This document shows positions 11,531-24,369 of a stretch of DNA of 64,000 nt, piece by piece (position 1 is the stretch's first letter; each line of letters starts with the position of its first letter). The translations under genes were made by a program, and so were the position numbers. The DNA comes from Tragulus kanchil. Taxonomy: Eukaryota > Chordata > Mammalia > Artiodactyla > Tragulidae. The notes beneath the pieces are model-generated. The model was not told the DNA's origin. It saw only the letters and a program-made list of their open reading frames with translations, and did no database searches. The stretch is taken from positions 63,574,001-63,638,000 of the forward strand of contig JAIOJX010000002.1 in the NCBI GenBank assembly GCA_022376925.1, in the 5' to 3' direction.

Positions 11531-13758
11531 AAAGCATTGATGATCATGCTTAGAGTCTTGAGGCCACACACAAAGGAGTAAAACTGAAGATGGCACCAAA
11601 GTGTTAGCCAAGTTGTATTTAGAGAAGGCTGTTAAAGAACTCTTAACTGTGCTTTGAACACAGAGCTGGTTTTTGTTTACTTCCTGGTCAGAGAAACTTC
11701 CTCACTCTTTTTCTATCACCTAGTATACAGTCCCTTTGCTAATCACACTTATGAATATTCTCCTCCAGGGCACAGAATAGTAGAGACCACTGTGTCAGTG
11801 GAGCTCAGTAATACAACTTTCCAATTTTAGTTTAGCACTTAAACATCTAGCAAAGGTTAGTATTTCTCAAGCATGTTTATAGGTAGCTATGCCATGTGAG
11901 TAAATGCTGGTAACCACAGACTGAACTTTCACACATGTTCTATGTGCCACATTTTGGGAGTTCTTCCTAATACCCCTTTTTTTACTTCTTTTTCTTTTTA
12001 ATGTTTTCCTTCATTACACTGTTTGGAATGTAATCTCTTTTGTATCAGGTCATAAGCATAGAGCCCAACTGAGCTGAACAGAGCCTAGCACCCTGAGGAT
12101 TTCACAGAGCAGATCTGCCATACCAGTCAAGGCTGCAGGATTCTAGACTTTTGATTAGGAGATAAATATATTTCTATCTACTTTAAACCACTGTTTTCAT
12201 TGTTGCTTATTTGTTAGTCAGTTATCCTTGAAGCAAAACCTATCTAATTTTCTATATAAGATATCACATGTGTATTAGACTAGAACTCATATTTTGAACA
12301 GTGCACTGATCATGTTTTCAGCTCTAATCCAAATGTCAGGATCACCCAGGAATCCATTTCCTATATGGAGTAAAGAGCATGGACATTTTTAGGGTGATGG
12401 CACAGCCCTACTTTAAAGATGTCCTTAGTTAAAGTTATTAATTGTAAAAAAAAAAAAAAAGTAATACAGTTCTCTTAGGTATACAACAACAGTTGGAAGC
12501 TAGGCTATTTGTCTGGAATAATATCATCTGACTTTGATCTACAGAGCATTGTCCTTTTCATGTGATGCATGATGAGGCTTGATTATTTTGGTTTTTTCCC
12601 CCTCTTGATACTCTACTTTATCCATTCCTCTGTTGATGGATACTTATGTTGCTTCCTATGTTGGCAATTGTAAATAATTATGCTATGAACATTGCATAAT
12701 TTCAAAAGCATTGATGATCATGCTTAGAGTCTTGAGGCCACACACAAAGGAGTAAAACTGAAGATGGCACCAAAGTGTTAGCCAAGTTGTATTTAGAGAA
12801 GGCTGTTAAAGAACTCTTAACTGTGCTTTGAACACAGAGCTGGTTTTTGTTTACTTCCTGGTCAGAGAAACTTCCTCACTCTTTTTCTATCACCTAGTAT
12901 ACAGTCCCTTTGCTAATCACACTTATGAATATTCTCCTCCAGGGCACAGAATAGTAGAGACCACTGTGTCAGTGGAGCTCAGTAATACAACTTTCCAATT
13001 TTAGTTTAGCACTTAAACATCTAGCAAAGGTTAGTATTTCTCAAGCATGTTTATAGGTAGCTATGCCATGTGAGTAAATGCTGGTAACCACAGACTGAAC
13101 TTTCACACATGTTCTATGTGCCACATTTTGGGAGTTCTTCCTAATACCCCTTTTTTTACTTCTTTTTTTTTTAATGTTTTCCTTCATTACACTGTTTGGA
13201 ATGTAATCTCTTTTGTATCAGGTCATAAGCATAGAGCCCAACTGAGCTGAACAGAGCCTAGCACCCTGAGGATTTCACAGAGCAGATCTGCCATACCAGT
13301 CAAGGCTGCAGGATTCTAGACTTTTGATTAGGAGATAAATATATTTCTATCTACTTTAAACCACTGTTTTCATTGTTGCTTATTTGTTAGTCAGTTATCC
13401 TTGAAGCAAAACCTATCTAATTTTCTATATAAGATATCACATGTGTATTAGACTAGAACTCATATTTTGAACAGTGCACTGATCATGTTTTCAGCTCTAA
13501 TCCAAATGTCAGGATCACCCAGGAATCCATTTCCTATATGGAGTAAAGAGCATGGACATTTTTAGGGTGATGGCACAGCCCTACTTTAAAGATGTCCTTA
13601 GTTAAAGTTATTAATTGTAAAAAAAAAAAAAAAGTAATACAGTTCTCTTAGGTATACAACAACAGTTGGAAGCTAGGCTATTTGTCTGGAATAATATCAT
13701 CTGACTTTGATCTACAGAGCATTGTCCTTTTCATGTGATGCATGATGAGGCTTGATTA
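11436..13758 (+). repeat. Tandem duplication E (about 1.175 kb unit)
   Basis: Copy 1 is 11436-12583 and copy 2 is 12611-13758 (offset 1175), from 'ctctactttatccattcc' to 'gatgaggcttgatta'. A T/C-rich joint of about 27 bases (12584-12610) has no counterpart in copy 2. Copies differ by 'cttccctatg' versus 'cttcctatg' and a T-run. Past the L1 piece the unit is unclassified; it includes an A-run (12447-12461 and 13619-13634). Confidence 0.95.
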
Positions 13759-13919
13759 GTAGATGCATTGACATTTTAGAAGGAAATAGTTTCCTGGTGG
13801 CCTGGCCTGGAGCTAGCCCTGGTCCTGCCTGCAGACTCACTCACCCAGGTCTGCTACAAAAATGTCATAGGCAGGAAGCAAACTGGTGAAGGGCTAATTG
13901 TCACTTGGAGAGAACAATC

Positions 13920-16040
13920 TGATCGCACTGTCTGTTGCCTAATGCACAAAATCAAGGTGAATAGCTTTTCCGGTTTTGAGGTGAATAAATGGCTATAAAT
14001 CCATTTGAGGGGTAAAATAAATTTAATATGTTGTCTTTATAAAATATATATTCTCCAAAGAGCTTGGAAAGATTTCCAAACTATTTTCAACAGTGTCCAA
14101 ACTATTCAAGAAATATATAAAAGGAAAGAATCTGTAGTCATTTTTATTCGCCAAGAAATCCTAAGCCACTACCAGAATCCTTGAACTGGAAAATAACCAG
14201 AATACCCACTTTCCAGGAGTGATTGAGCCCATCTTATATAAGTTGTCCTTTTTTTCTTCTTCTTTATCTTCAAATGTTATTTCTTGAGAAGGGTTTTCAC
14301 ACTCAATATCTATATTCCTGTGGGACCTTTCCGTCCTCCCTGGCTTCTCCAAGACTTTGCTGCATCAGTACACACATTTCATATCCCAACTCTCCCTGCC
14401 CACTTCCTCCCTTCCCCTAGACCATAGAGCCCCTAATTTGTCACGTTAATTCCCCTTCCTCTCCAAACTGGGTAGCATCTTCCTATTATTGTAGAACTTC
14501 TCGAAAGAGCATCGCTGTCTATTGCCTCCATTTTCTCTCCCTTTCTCTATGTTGGTTCATGTAATCTGGGCATAGTTCCCATCTCTAATCTATCTTCTTT
14601 ATTAAGATTCACTAATATTGTGCTCAGTCAAGTGGACTTTTCCTAGGTCTCCTTCTGCTTGACATGAAAGTCTCTACTGCGATTAAATTTTTGCCTTTTC
14701 TCAACCATTCCTTCAACTTACACTGACCTCTGCAGGATCCCCCATTATTGACTCAATCCTACTCCTTAACATTCTTTCCTCTTTTGGTCTCCCATCTGTG
14801 ATGGCCTAGTTCTCAACCTTCTCTGATTTCATCTGAGTATGCTTTTCTAGCATGCTTTTATCTGCCCAGTATCTAATTGTACATTCTCCAGAGTTTATAT
14901 CTTCGCATATCATGTTTCTCACTATGATCTATGTGCTACTATTTGCATAGTTTTCATGATTAAACTCGCAAAATGGCTATAATTTCCAAAATTGATCGCA
15001 CTGTCTGTTGCCTAATGCACAAAATCAAGGTGAATAGCTTTTCCGGTTTTGAGGTGAATAAATGGCTATAAATCCATTTGAGGGGTAAAATAAATTTAAT
15101 ATGTTGTCTTTATAAAATATATATTCTCCAAAGAGCTTGGAAAGATTTCCAAACTATTTTCAACAGTGTCCAAACTATTCAAGAAATATATAAAAGGAAA
15201 GAATCTGTAGTCATTTTTATTCGCCAAGAAATCCTAAGCCACTACCAGAATCCTTGAACTGGAAAATAACCAGAATACCCACTTTCCAGGAGTGATTGAG
15301 CCCATCTTATATAAGTTGTCCTTTTTTTCTTCTTCTTTATCTTCAAATGTTATTTCTTGAGAAGGGTTTTCACACTCAATATCTATATTCCTGTGGGACC
15401 TTTCCGTCCTCCCTGGCTTCTCCAAGACTTTGCTGCATCAGTACACACATTTCATATCCCAACTCTCCCTGCCCACTTCCTCCCTTCCCCTAGACCATAG
15501 AGCCCCTAATTTGTCACGTTAATTCCCCTTCCTCTCCAAACTGGGTAGCATCTTCCTATTATTGTAGAACTTCTCGAAAGAGCATCGCTGTCTATTGCCT
15601 CCATTTTCTCTCCCTTTCTCTATGTTGGTTCATGTAATCTGGGCATAGTTCCCATCTCTAATCTATCTTCTTTATTAAGATTCACTAATATTGTGCTCAG
15701 TCAAGTGGACTTTTCCTAGGTCTCCTTCTGCTTGACATGAAAGTCTCTACTGCGATTAAATTTTTGCCTTTTCTCAACCATTCCTTCAACTTACACTGAC
15801 CTCTGCAGGATCCCCCATTATTGACTCAATCCTACTCCTTAACATTCTTTCCTCTTTTGGTCTCCCATCTGTGATGGCCTAGTTCTCAACCTTCTCTGAT
15901 TTCATCTGAGTATGCTTTTCTAGCATGCTTTTATCTGCCCAGTATCTAATTGTACATTCTCCAGAGTTTATATCTTCGCATATCATGTTTCTCACTATGA
16001 TCTATGTGCTACTATTTGCATAGTTTTCATGATTAAACTC
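13920..16040 (+). repeat. Tandem duplication F (about 1.073 kb unit)
   Basis: Copy 1 is 13920-14967 and copy 2 is 14993-16040 (offset 1073), from 'tgatcgcactgtctgttgcc' to 'catgattaaactc'. The joint 14968-14992 is unrelated AT-rich filler. I see no substitutions between copies. The unit is pyrimidine-rich and unclassified; paired small open frames in it are identical and not coding. Confidence 0.95.
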
Positions 16041-18050
16041 ATGCAAATAATCCTCAAATGTAATTGTTCAGGTCTGAAATCTCTTACAAGCTCCAAACCA
16101 GACACTCTGTCTGTACATTCCACATAACTGAAGTATAAAGCATAAAGATCAAAGTATTTCCATATAAAACATCACCTTTCCATATAAGACATCATTTTAA
16201 TCTTATTTTTCCTCCTCCTTTCTGTGTTTCTGCTCCCTAAATGACTACTTCATCATTTGAATTTCTAAGATTCATGACAAAAATGGCATCATCTATCTCT
16301 TTAACTCATGAACTATCCCCAGCCTTATAACTCTTGACTTAACTCTAAATAAGTCCAAGGAATTCCCACATGCTACAGCAGATGCAAAGATCAAATATAA
16401 GCTCCTGAAGATGCCTACAAGTTGATGCTAGTCCTAACAACTCTGCCCACACAGTGACTTGTTCATCCAGTTTTATTCTAACAGACTCCAGTGCAAGCCC
16501 ACAGAAACTCTATTATTGTCCATTGTTACAGCCTCGCAAGAGGTCTCACTCCTTCTATACTCTTCTCATATCCAAGGGATCCTCTTCATTGTTTCCATAG
16601 TTACCAGTACAAAAAGAAATCTAATCCAGATATTTGTCTCCATAAAAAAAGGCCCTCAGTGCTTCTCTACAGCACCAAAAATAAAATCCATTCCCTGTTT
16701 AGAACTTAAATCTAAGCACAATTTATTTATTTGTATTAACTGACAAGATTATTGAGTATGTATGTGTCTGGGTACAATCTAGATCCTGGAGACACACAGC
16801 CTATGGTTGTATGAAATCCAAATTGAACATCACAGAACAGCAGATGATTTTTAAGTGCAACATAACCCCCACAAATCAAAGCTCTTATGGAGTAATTTTT
16901 TAAGTGAAGTAGTTGACAATAATTCAAAAATAACTTTGAAACATATTCTTAGAAAATGTTATCATTAACTCAATTTATATTCTGCAGAAACATTCCATTA
17001 AAAAGTATTTTGTACTTCTGGTCACTAGAATTCTTTCTTATGACTGCTTAATGTAGTAAATACTTTAAAAATGCCCCACCCCCACCTCTACAGTCTACCC
17101 AGGCAGCAAGGCCAAAGAACATGACCTTTGAGACAGAAGACAGGATAGACAGGGGATCAAATCAGAACTGAGATTATGGCACCAGATTCTAGCTTTAGAG
17201 CTGCAGATTAGCATGAAAGGGAGAAAGCAATAGAACTCCTGACCTGAGCATGGATTCAGTCTTGAAAGGGAATTGAGAAGTTAAGAATAGTGAACGACAA
17301 TTTGGTAATAGAGACAAAGGAAGTACCCCCTCCGCTTTATGTCTGTGTGTGTGTAATAGGGACAAAGGAAGCACCACTCCTATGTGTGTGTGTGTGTGTG
17401 TGTGTGTGTAGGCATATGTGTGGGTTTATAGGCAGGAGGAGTGACATAGGGAGTGATGGTGGTTGGATGCTGAGGAGACAGCAGTGGAGAGAGGTACATA
17501 GGGTTAAGTAAGTGCACAGGGACTCCTCAGAGAGCTAGAGATTTCTGATGTGTCAGTTACTTAAGAAAGCCTGTCATTCTGATCTGGGTCCCAGAAGTTG
17601 ATAGCCCATAAGTGGAAGCCCTTCTAAAGAGAGGGTTGGAATGCCAAGCCCACAGAGTAACCTTCTCTTTAGAAAGAATGGGCCCCAAAACTCAAATGCA
17701 GATTGAATCTGTTTCTTATTGCTTACAAGTGAAGCCAGCAAGGATAGAAAAAGATAGAGAAAACTATGAGGTGATATCCCCTACATATCCAACATTATTT
17801 CCATTGTCTATTTCTTAATTTTCATTAAAATTTGGGATATATCCCTCAAGGGCATAGAATTGTCCAATATATAATCATAATTTTTTTTCACAGTATGCTA
17901 TTATCTTTGGTATGATGAAGCGCTTTGATTTTGCTTTATTTATTTGCTGATTATTTTGTGGATTTAATTTTTAATTTTATAATTTATAAATATCCATAAA
18001 GCAGCAATAAAATAAAGCTCATAACTTAGCATTATCTGTTTTCTCCTCTC
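16041..18050. other. Unclassified single-copy stretch
   Basis: About 2 kb without a recognised gene. A short open frame at 16459-16743 is a chance frame with no family resemblance. A TG microsatellite lies at 17383-17409, preceded by a smaller TG run at 17343-17354. Confidence 0.6.
17383..17409 (+). repeat. TG/CA microsatellite
   Basis: About 13 uninterrupted TG units. The same 'ggacaaaggaagcacc'-like text occurs twice nearby, 17315-17330 and 17360-17375, each ahead of a TG run, indicating a small local duplication of about 45 bases. Confidence 0.9.
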
Positions 18051-18960
18051 ACAGTTTCCCGTAGGTGGCAAATATTATCCTATATGTTTCTCATTGAGTT
18101 GCTTTTTACTGACTATTTGTATGTTTAAACAATATATTACTTGATGCTACCTACTTTTCAATTTTTAAGAGAGTATGATATTCTGAAAAGCCTTCAAAGG
18201 CTTGCTTTTTTCATCCCATATTATGCTGCAAAAATTTATCTATGCTGTTGTGTTTAGCTATAGATTGTTTTATTTTCATGGTTGTATACAAACTCATTGT
18301 TTACATGGACTATGCAAATCTCCTGTCAAACCATTCTGAACACAAAATCACCCAGCCTCTTTGCTTTGACTGAAGCTATTACTCTACCTTTTCTTCCAGA
18401 CCATGACATGACAAACATTTGGAATTAGCATAAAAGGACATTTGAAAAGCTATTCTAAGTATGTTTAAAGATTTAAACTAAAAGATCAACATAATGAGTG
18501 AACATATGGGGTATCAGAGAAGACAAATGGAAATGTAAAAACCAGATGGAAATTTTAGAGCTAAAAACTACAACATCTGAGATGAAAATTTTACTGGATG
18601 AACTTAAGAGCAGATTGGACACTAGAAAACTAGGAAATTTGGTGGACTTGAAGACAGTTAAATAGAAACTATTCCAACTGAAGTACAAAGAGGAAAAAGA
18701 CTTAAAAAAAGAGACCAAGCCCTAGTGGCCCATGGCATAATAACCAACTTCATAATATATGGATAATTGGAATCCCAAAGCAGGAGGAAAGAGAGATGCA
18801 GGGGAGAAAAAAAATGAGGAAACAATGGCCCAAATTTGACCAAAAAAAATAAACTCAGATCTTAGAGATTAACAGATCCAAAGCAGGGTAATCCCAAAAT
18901 TGGTAGGGGTAAATGGTACATATCTTTAATGGCAATAAACAGTCCACAAAGGGGCAACAT

Positions 18961-19160
18961 AATGTAGTGGCTCAGAATATGGTCTTCAGAGATAGGATTC
19001 CTGGTTTCAGTTTCAACTATTTCATTTACTAGCTGCATATACTTCAAGTTACTTAACTCCTCTGTGCCGGGCTTTCCTCATATGTATAGTAGTAACTGTG
19101 TGTTCAAATTGTTACGAGGACTACATGAGTTAATAGCATAGTCTTAGATATACAAATCAC
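18961..19160 (+). mobile_element. MIR SINE (copy G1)
   Basis: Clear plus-strand MIR: 'gtagtggctcagaatatgg', 'tttactagctgcatatac', 'aagttacttaactcctctgt', 'tttcctcatatgtatagtag', 'gttacgaggactacatgag'. These follow the MIR core in order. Confidence 0.85.
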
Positions 19161-20131
19161 TAAAAATTCTTATTTTAAGTAAACAGGGAAACTATGGGGA
19201 AAATTTCTCCTTTTTTCCCCCACAGTTTCCGTAGGTGGCAAATATTATCCTATATGTTTCTCATTGAGTTGCTTTTTACTGACTATTTGTATGTTTAAAC
19301 AATATATTACTTGATGCTACCTACTTTTCAATTTTTAAGAGAGTATGATATTCTGAAAAGCCTTCAAAGGCTTGCTTTTTTCATCCCATATTATGCTGCA
19401 AAAATTTATCTATGCTGTTGTGTTTAGCTATAGATTGTTTTATTTTCATGGTTGTATACAAACTCATTGTTTACATGGACTATGCAAATCTCCTGTCAAA
19501 CCATTCTGAACACAAAATCACCCAGCCTCTTTGCTTTGACTGAAGCTATTACTCTACCTTTTCTTCCAGACCATGAGATGACAAAAATTTGGAATTAGCA
19601 TACAAGGACATTTGAAAAGCTATTCTAAGTATGTTTAAAGATTTAAACTAAAAGATCAACATAATGAGTGAACATATGGGGTATCAGAGAAGACAAATGG
19701 AAATGTAAAAACCAGATGGAAATTTTAGAGCTAAAAACTACAACATCTGAGATGAAAATTTTACTGGATGAACTTAAGAGCAGATTGGACACTAGAAAAC
19801 TAGGAAATTTGGTGGACTTGAAGACAGTTAAATAGAAACTATTCCAACTGAAGTACAAAGAGGCAAAAAGACTTAAAAAAAGAGACCAAGCCCTAGTGGC
19901 CCATGGCATAATAACCAACTTCATAATATATGGATAATTGGAATCCCAAAGCAGGAGGAAAGAGAGATGCAGGGGAGAAAAAAAATGAGGAAACAATGGC
20001 CCAAATTTGACCAAAAAAAATAAACTCAGATCTTAGAGATTAACAGATCCAAAGCAGGGTAATCCCAAAATTGGTAGGGGTAAATGGTACATATCTTTAA
20101 TGGCAATAAACAGTCCACAAAGGGGCAACAT

Positions 20132-20331
20132 AATGTAGTGGCTCAGAATATGGTCTTCAGAGATAGGATTCCTGGTTTCAGTTTCAACTATTTCATTTAC
20201 TAGCTGCATATACTTCAAGTTACTTAACTCCTCTGTGCCGGGCTTTCCTCATATGTATAGTAGTAACTGTGTGTTCAAATTGTTACGAGGACTACATGAG
20301 TTAATAGCATAGTCTTAGATATACAAATCAC
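20132..20331 (+). mobile_element. MIR SINE (copy G2)
   Basis: Second copy of the MIR at 18961-19160, produced by duplication G. Confidence 0.85.
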
Positions 20332-20368
20332 TAAAAATTCTTATTTTAAGTAAACAGGGAAACTATGA

Positions 20369-21137
20369 ATAAGAGAAGAGAACCATTATGGAAAGAAATA
20401 GGGTGTTGGAAGATAACATGCAACGATTTTGCATTATATATAAATGATTTTGTCTCTAAATGTCTGTATTCTTTATTCATGCCTATGCTTCTGTATCTTA
20501 AGCAAGTAGATGCTATATTCAAATATAAAGACAATTCTCAATTTTCAGCTTGCCAATGTCACTAGTCTTAAATACACAAGTGATAATAAGACATTTTTTC
20601 AATAACCTATTTCTCCAAAATGTGCAAAGCATTCATGACCTGAAAATTGGATCTTAATACTTTGAGTACTCTTCTTCAGTCCAGGTGCCATAACAATCCC
20701 TAGAGAAAGATTTATTTTTTCACATGTGTTATCATTCAGGTAGTAGAGTTTTCATAGTTTAATAGACACAATCCAAATAGAGGTATTTATATTTATAATA
20801 GACAAAACATATATGTTTATGTTTATAACAGACACTAGATATTTATATTTAAAATAGATATAATATATACATATTTATAGCATATCACTTCTTTAAAACA
20901 ATCTTCTTATTATTTACCAGTGAATTATTTTCTCACAGTTCTAGTTTTAGAATATACCCTAATTTCAATTATTGATACAACTGCAGATACTCTAAATTGA
21001 CTTTTGAAATTAATGTGCAAATTATTTTTAACAAGTTATTGAACTAACTAGAAACTAGTCTAACTCTTTAATGAAGACTAATTATGTTTTCCAAAATCAT
21101 TATTCATGAGTATTATTTATCAAAAATCTTAGTAATA
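20369..21137. other. Unclassified AT-rich stretch with imperfect repeats
   Basis: No gene seen. Bases 20780-20885 contain three to four imperfect units of the type 'tatttatatttataatagac', giving a locally very AT-rich block. The remainder is ordinary sequence. Confidence 0.6.
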
Positions 21138-21432
21138 GAGCTTCCCTGGTGATCCAGTGGGTAAAGAGTCCACCTTGCAGTGCAAGGGGTCACCAGTTCA
21201 ATCTCTGATGTGGGAAGATCCCATGTGCAGTGGAGCAGCTGGACCAGTCTGTCCAATTAGGAGCCGGCACTCTGGAGCACATGTACCCAGAGCCAGTGCT
21301 CTGTGACAAAAGAAGCCATTGCGATGGGAGACCTACACAGGCCAAAGAATAAAGATGTAAGAAAATAAATGAATAAAAAACCAATAAAAGAAGCCAAAAT
21401 TAAAAAACAAAAAGGAAAAATCTCAAAAAAAT
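21138..21432 (+). mobile_element. CHR-like SINE, short-tail type
   Basis: Plus-strand SINE beginning 'gagcttccctggtgatccag' with the B-box region 'agttcaatctctg', body 'gagccggcactctggagc', and an AT-rich tail with 'aaataaatgaataaaaaacc' and 'agaagccaaaatt'. Target-site copies 'tcttagtaa' are at 21127-21135 and 21433-21441. It lacks the GC-rich 3' extension. Not duplicated. Confidence 0.9.
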
Positions 21433-21441
21433 TCTTAGTAA

Positions 21442-21894
21442 CATACTTAACTACAGAGATGTAAGGAATACTTTCATTCATTTTTTATGAATATTTATTG
21501 AAGTCCAACTTTGTGTTTGGGACACACAAATGAGTACAATTAACAAAAATATTCTTTATCCTTTTAAAACTTACATTCTTAATCTTCTCTATTGACAGAT
21601 CACTTCCATTGCTTTCCTTGACAACGCAGTAGATAAAAATATACGTTGCAAAAAACTTTGGAATATTTCTGATTAATTTCTAGGAAAATAATCTTTCTGC
21701 CTCCATCCCAACTCTCTAACCAGCCATCTAACTGAATGTGCTACTTTTCCTTCTCAATACATAATTATAAGTGTCCCCTAAAGCCCTGGGATTAGCACTC
21801 TTTTCCATTTCTCTTCATTTATTTTTCCTTTTCCCCCTTCAATTCATTTCTTTCATAGACTGAGTAATCATCATTATATTGATAATAATTAGAT
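21442..21894. other. Unclassified stretch with an old repeat piece
   Basis: Bases 21473-21580 ('cattcattttttatgaat', 'tttattgaagtccaac') resemble an old mammalian interspersed repeat, family unassigned. The rest is unclassified, with no gene. Confidence 0.45.
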
Positions 21895-22090
21895 GGCATG
21901 AAAAGAATATTAGACTAATTGATGGTCAGAAAATTTGGGAGCCAATTTCAATTCTTACACTAAATTGCTTTGTGACTTTGGGCATGTTGTTTAAGCTATG
22001 GAGGTTCAATTTCATAATCTATAAAATGAGAAGTTTGTGCCAGATGCTTAGGTCCCTTCAAGCAATGAAATGCTGTTAATTTCTGATTCT
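21895..22090 (+). mobile_element. MIR-related SINE
   Basis: Plus-strand pattern with 'gggagccaatttcaattctt', 'gctttgtgactttgggca', 'ggttcaatttcataatctat', 'aaaatgagaagtttgtgcc' and 'cttaggtcccttcaagc'. This is the order seen in MIR/MIR3-type elements. Subfamily not determined. Confidence 0.65.
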
Positions 22091-22610
22091 CAGCTATAAA
22101 TCTTCATTACTGATCTGTCATACATGATCTATTTCTACAAATCTGATACTCTTTAGGGAATTTTCATATGGATGTCCCATTCCCTTAAATTTAATATGTA
22201 AAAAAAAATCAAGTGTATCTATAATAATTTGTGCCTTGTTCCTTTTTTTACTTTCAAATTAATAATGTCTTCTAATCGTACAACTCAAATCCAGATAAGC
22301 AAATAATAGGCACTAAGTATTTATTAGAAGAGCCTTGGTGTAATGTCATAAGGGAAGCTCTGCCCTAAAAGAAAGCACGTATTCTGCCTTTGGCGAAGAA
22401 AATAAAATTTGAAGAAGTTTAAAGGGTGGTGAATGTTACAGGCAGCTCTCAGCTCAGTTTTTAAAATTTTCCTTCTTGAAGTCCATGTAGGTTAATACAG
22501 CATTTCCCACTGTATGCAACTTTTCGGATAACATTTTCAGGTATGTTAGAACATTAAGAGATTTTAACAAAAGAATTTCACCTCAGGCTCCACAAAACCC
22601 CAATAAGCAA

Positions 22611-22943
22611 TTTTTTTTTTTTTAAGATTTATTTATTTATTTATTTTGGGCGGGGGTCGGGTTGGGGAGGGAGGGGAGCAGGCGGGCCACTTCTATTGAT
22701 CTTTCATTTCTCTATGTTCATCCGTCTTTGTTCTTTGGCTCCTGTGGGCCTCCCATCACGGTGGCATCTGTCGTTGCAGAGCGCTGGCTCTGGGCGCATG
22801 CTTCCCAGAGCTCCGGCTCGGTAATTGGACACATCAGTCCAGCCGCTCTGTGGCACTTGGGATCTTCCCAGGCCAGGGATAGAACCGGCGCCCCTTGCAC
22901 TCCAAGGCGGTGTCGTTACCCACTGGACCACCAGGGGAAGCCC
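22611..22943 (-). mobile_element. CHR-like SINE, long-tail type (copy H1)
   Basis: On the complement: head 'gggcttcccctggtggtcca', body with 'gagccggagctctgggaagc', then the 3' extension 'atagaagtggcccgcctgct', a C-rich block, and a tail containing four tandem AATAAA-like units, 'tctt' and poly-A. Flanking 'agcaatt' repeats lie at about 22606-22612 and 22944-22950. Confidence 0.92.
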
Positions 22944-23062
22944 AGCAATTAATTTTTAATCAGGTAAATTTGGGATGTCCTCTATGGAACATTTATTGTT
23001 TTTTCTTTGACGCAAACTAGAATGGTGTCCTTACTTCTTTCTGCTTCACAAGAGGCAATATA

Positions 23063-23196
23063 GGGACTTCCCTGATGGCCTAGTGGCTAAGACTCAAAGC
23101 TCCCAATGCAGGGGGCCTGGGTCTGATCCCTGATGAGGGAATTAAATCCCACAAGCCACAACTAGGATCTGGTGTGGCCAAATAAATATTTTTTAA
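23063..23196 (+). mobile_element. CHR-1-like SINE (copy H1)
   Basis: Plus-strand 134-base element: 'gggacttccctgatggccta', 'tctgatccctgatgaggg', ending 'ctggtgtggccaaataaat' and an A-rich tail. Perfect 13-base target-site duplication 'aagaggcaatata' at 23050-23062 and 23197-23209. Confidence 0.92.
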
Positions 23197-23221
23197 AAGA
23201 GGCAATATAAAACTGTGGTTG

Positions 23222-23462
23222 GAGCTTCCCTGGTGGTCCAGTGGATAAACAATCTTCCTTGCAATGCAATGGGGCACTGGTTCAATCCCTGGCCCGGGAA
23301 GATCCCACACACCACAGAGCAATTGAACTGGTGTGTCCAATTAGGAGCCAGCACTCTGGAGCACACACGCCCAGAGCCAGTGCTCTGTGAAGAGGCCACT
23401 ACTATGGGAGACCCACACAAGGAAAAGAATAAAGACGGATGAAAACAAATGAATAAAAACAA
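23222..23462 (+). mobile_element. CHR-like SINE, short-tail type (copy H1, tail lost at joint)
   Basis: Starts 'gagcttccctggtggtccag' and runs to 'acaaatgaataaaaac', where the duplication joint interrupts it. The full version is at 24370-24650. Confidence 0.9.
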
Positions 23463-23758
23463 TAAGTATTTATTAGAAGAGCCTTGGTGTAATGTCATAA
23501 GGAAGCTCTGCCCTAAAAGAAAGCACGTATTCTGCCTTTGGCGAAGAAAATAAAATTTGAAGAAGTTTAAAGGGTGGTGAATGTTACAGGCAGCTCTCAG
23601 CTCAGTTTTTAAAATTTTCCTTCTTGAAGTCCATGTAGGTTAATACAGCATTTCCCACTGTATGCAACTTTTCGGATAACATTTTCAGGTATGTTAGAAC
23701 ATTAAGAGATTTTAACAAAAGAATTTCACCTCAGGCTCCACAAAACCCCAATAAGCAA

Positions 23759-24091
23759 TTTTTTTTTTTTTAAGATTTATTTATTTATTTATTTTGGGCG
23801 GGGGTCGGGTTGGGGAGGGAGGGGAGCAGGCGGGCCACTTCTATTGATCTTTCATTTCTCTATGTTCATCCGTCTTTGTTCTTTGGCTCCTGTGGGCCTC
23901 CCATCACGGTGGCATCTGTCGTTGCAGAGCGCTGGCTCTGGGCGCATGCTTCCCAGAGCTCCGGCTCGGTAATTGGACACATCAGTCCAGCCGCTCTGTG
24001 GCACTTGGGATCTTCCCAGGCCAGGGATAGAACCGGCGCCCCTTGCACTCCAAGGCGGTGTCGTTACCCACTGGACCACCAGGGGAAGCCC
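23759..24091 (-). mobile_element. CHR-like SINE, long-tail type (copy H2)
   Basis: Second copy of 22611-22943, produced by duplication H and identical in sequence as far as I can see. Confidence 0.92.
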
Positions 24092-24210
24092 AGCAATTAA
24101 TTTTTAATCAGGTAAATTTGGGATGTCCTCTATGGAACATTTATTGTTTTTTCTTTGACGCAAACTAGAATGGTGTCCTTACTTCTTTCTGCTTCACAAG
24201 AGGCAATATA

Positions 24211-24344
24211 GGGACTTCCCTGATGGCCTAGTGGCTAAGACTCAAAGCTCCCAATGCAGGGGGCCTGGGTCTGATCCCTGATGAGGGAATTAAATCCCAC
24301 AAGCCACAACTAGGATCTGGTGTGGCCAAATAAATATTTTTTAA
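24211..24344 (+). mobile_element. CHR-1-like SINE (copy H2)
   Basis: Second copy of 23063-23196, produced by duplication H, with the same target-site duplication. Confidence 0.92.
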
Positions 24345-24369
24345 AAGAGGCAATATAAAACTGTGGTTG

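Larger units (their letters stand above)
18051..20368 (+). repeat. Tandem duplication G (about 1.171 kb unit)
   Basis: Copy 1 is 18051-19197 and copy 2 is 19222-20368 (offset 1171), ending at 'aacagggaaactatg'. The joint 19198-19221 is T/C-rich filler. Differences: 'tttcccgtagg' versus 'tttccgtagg', 'catgacatgac' versus 'catgagatgac', 'ataaaagg' versus 'atacaagg', and an extra C that fuses two small frames in copy 2. The first 900 bases of the unit are unclassified. Confidence 0.95.
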
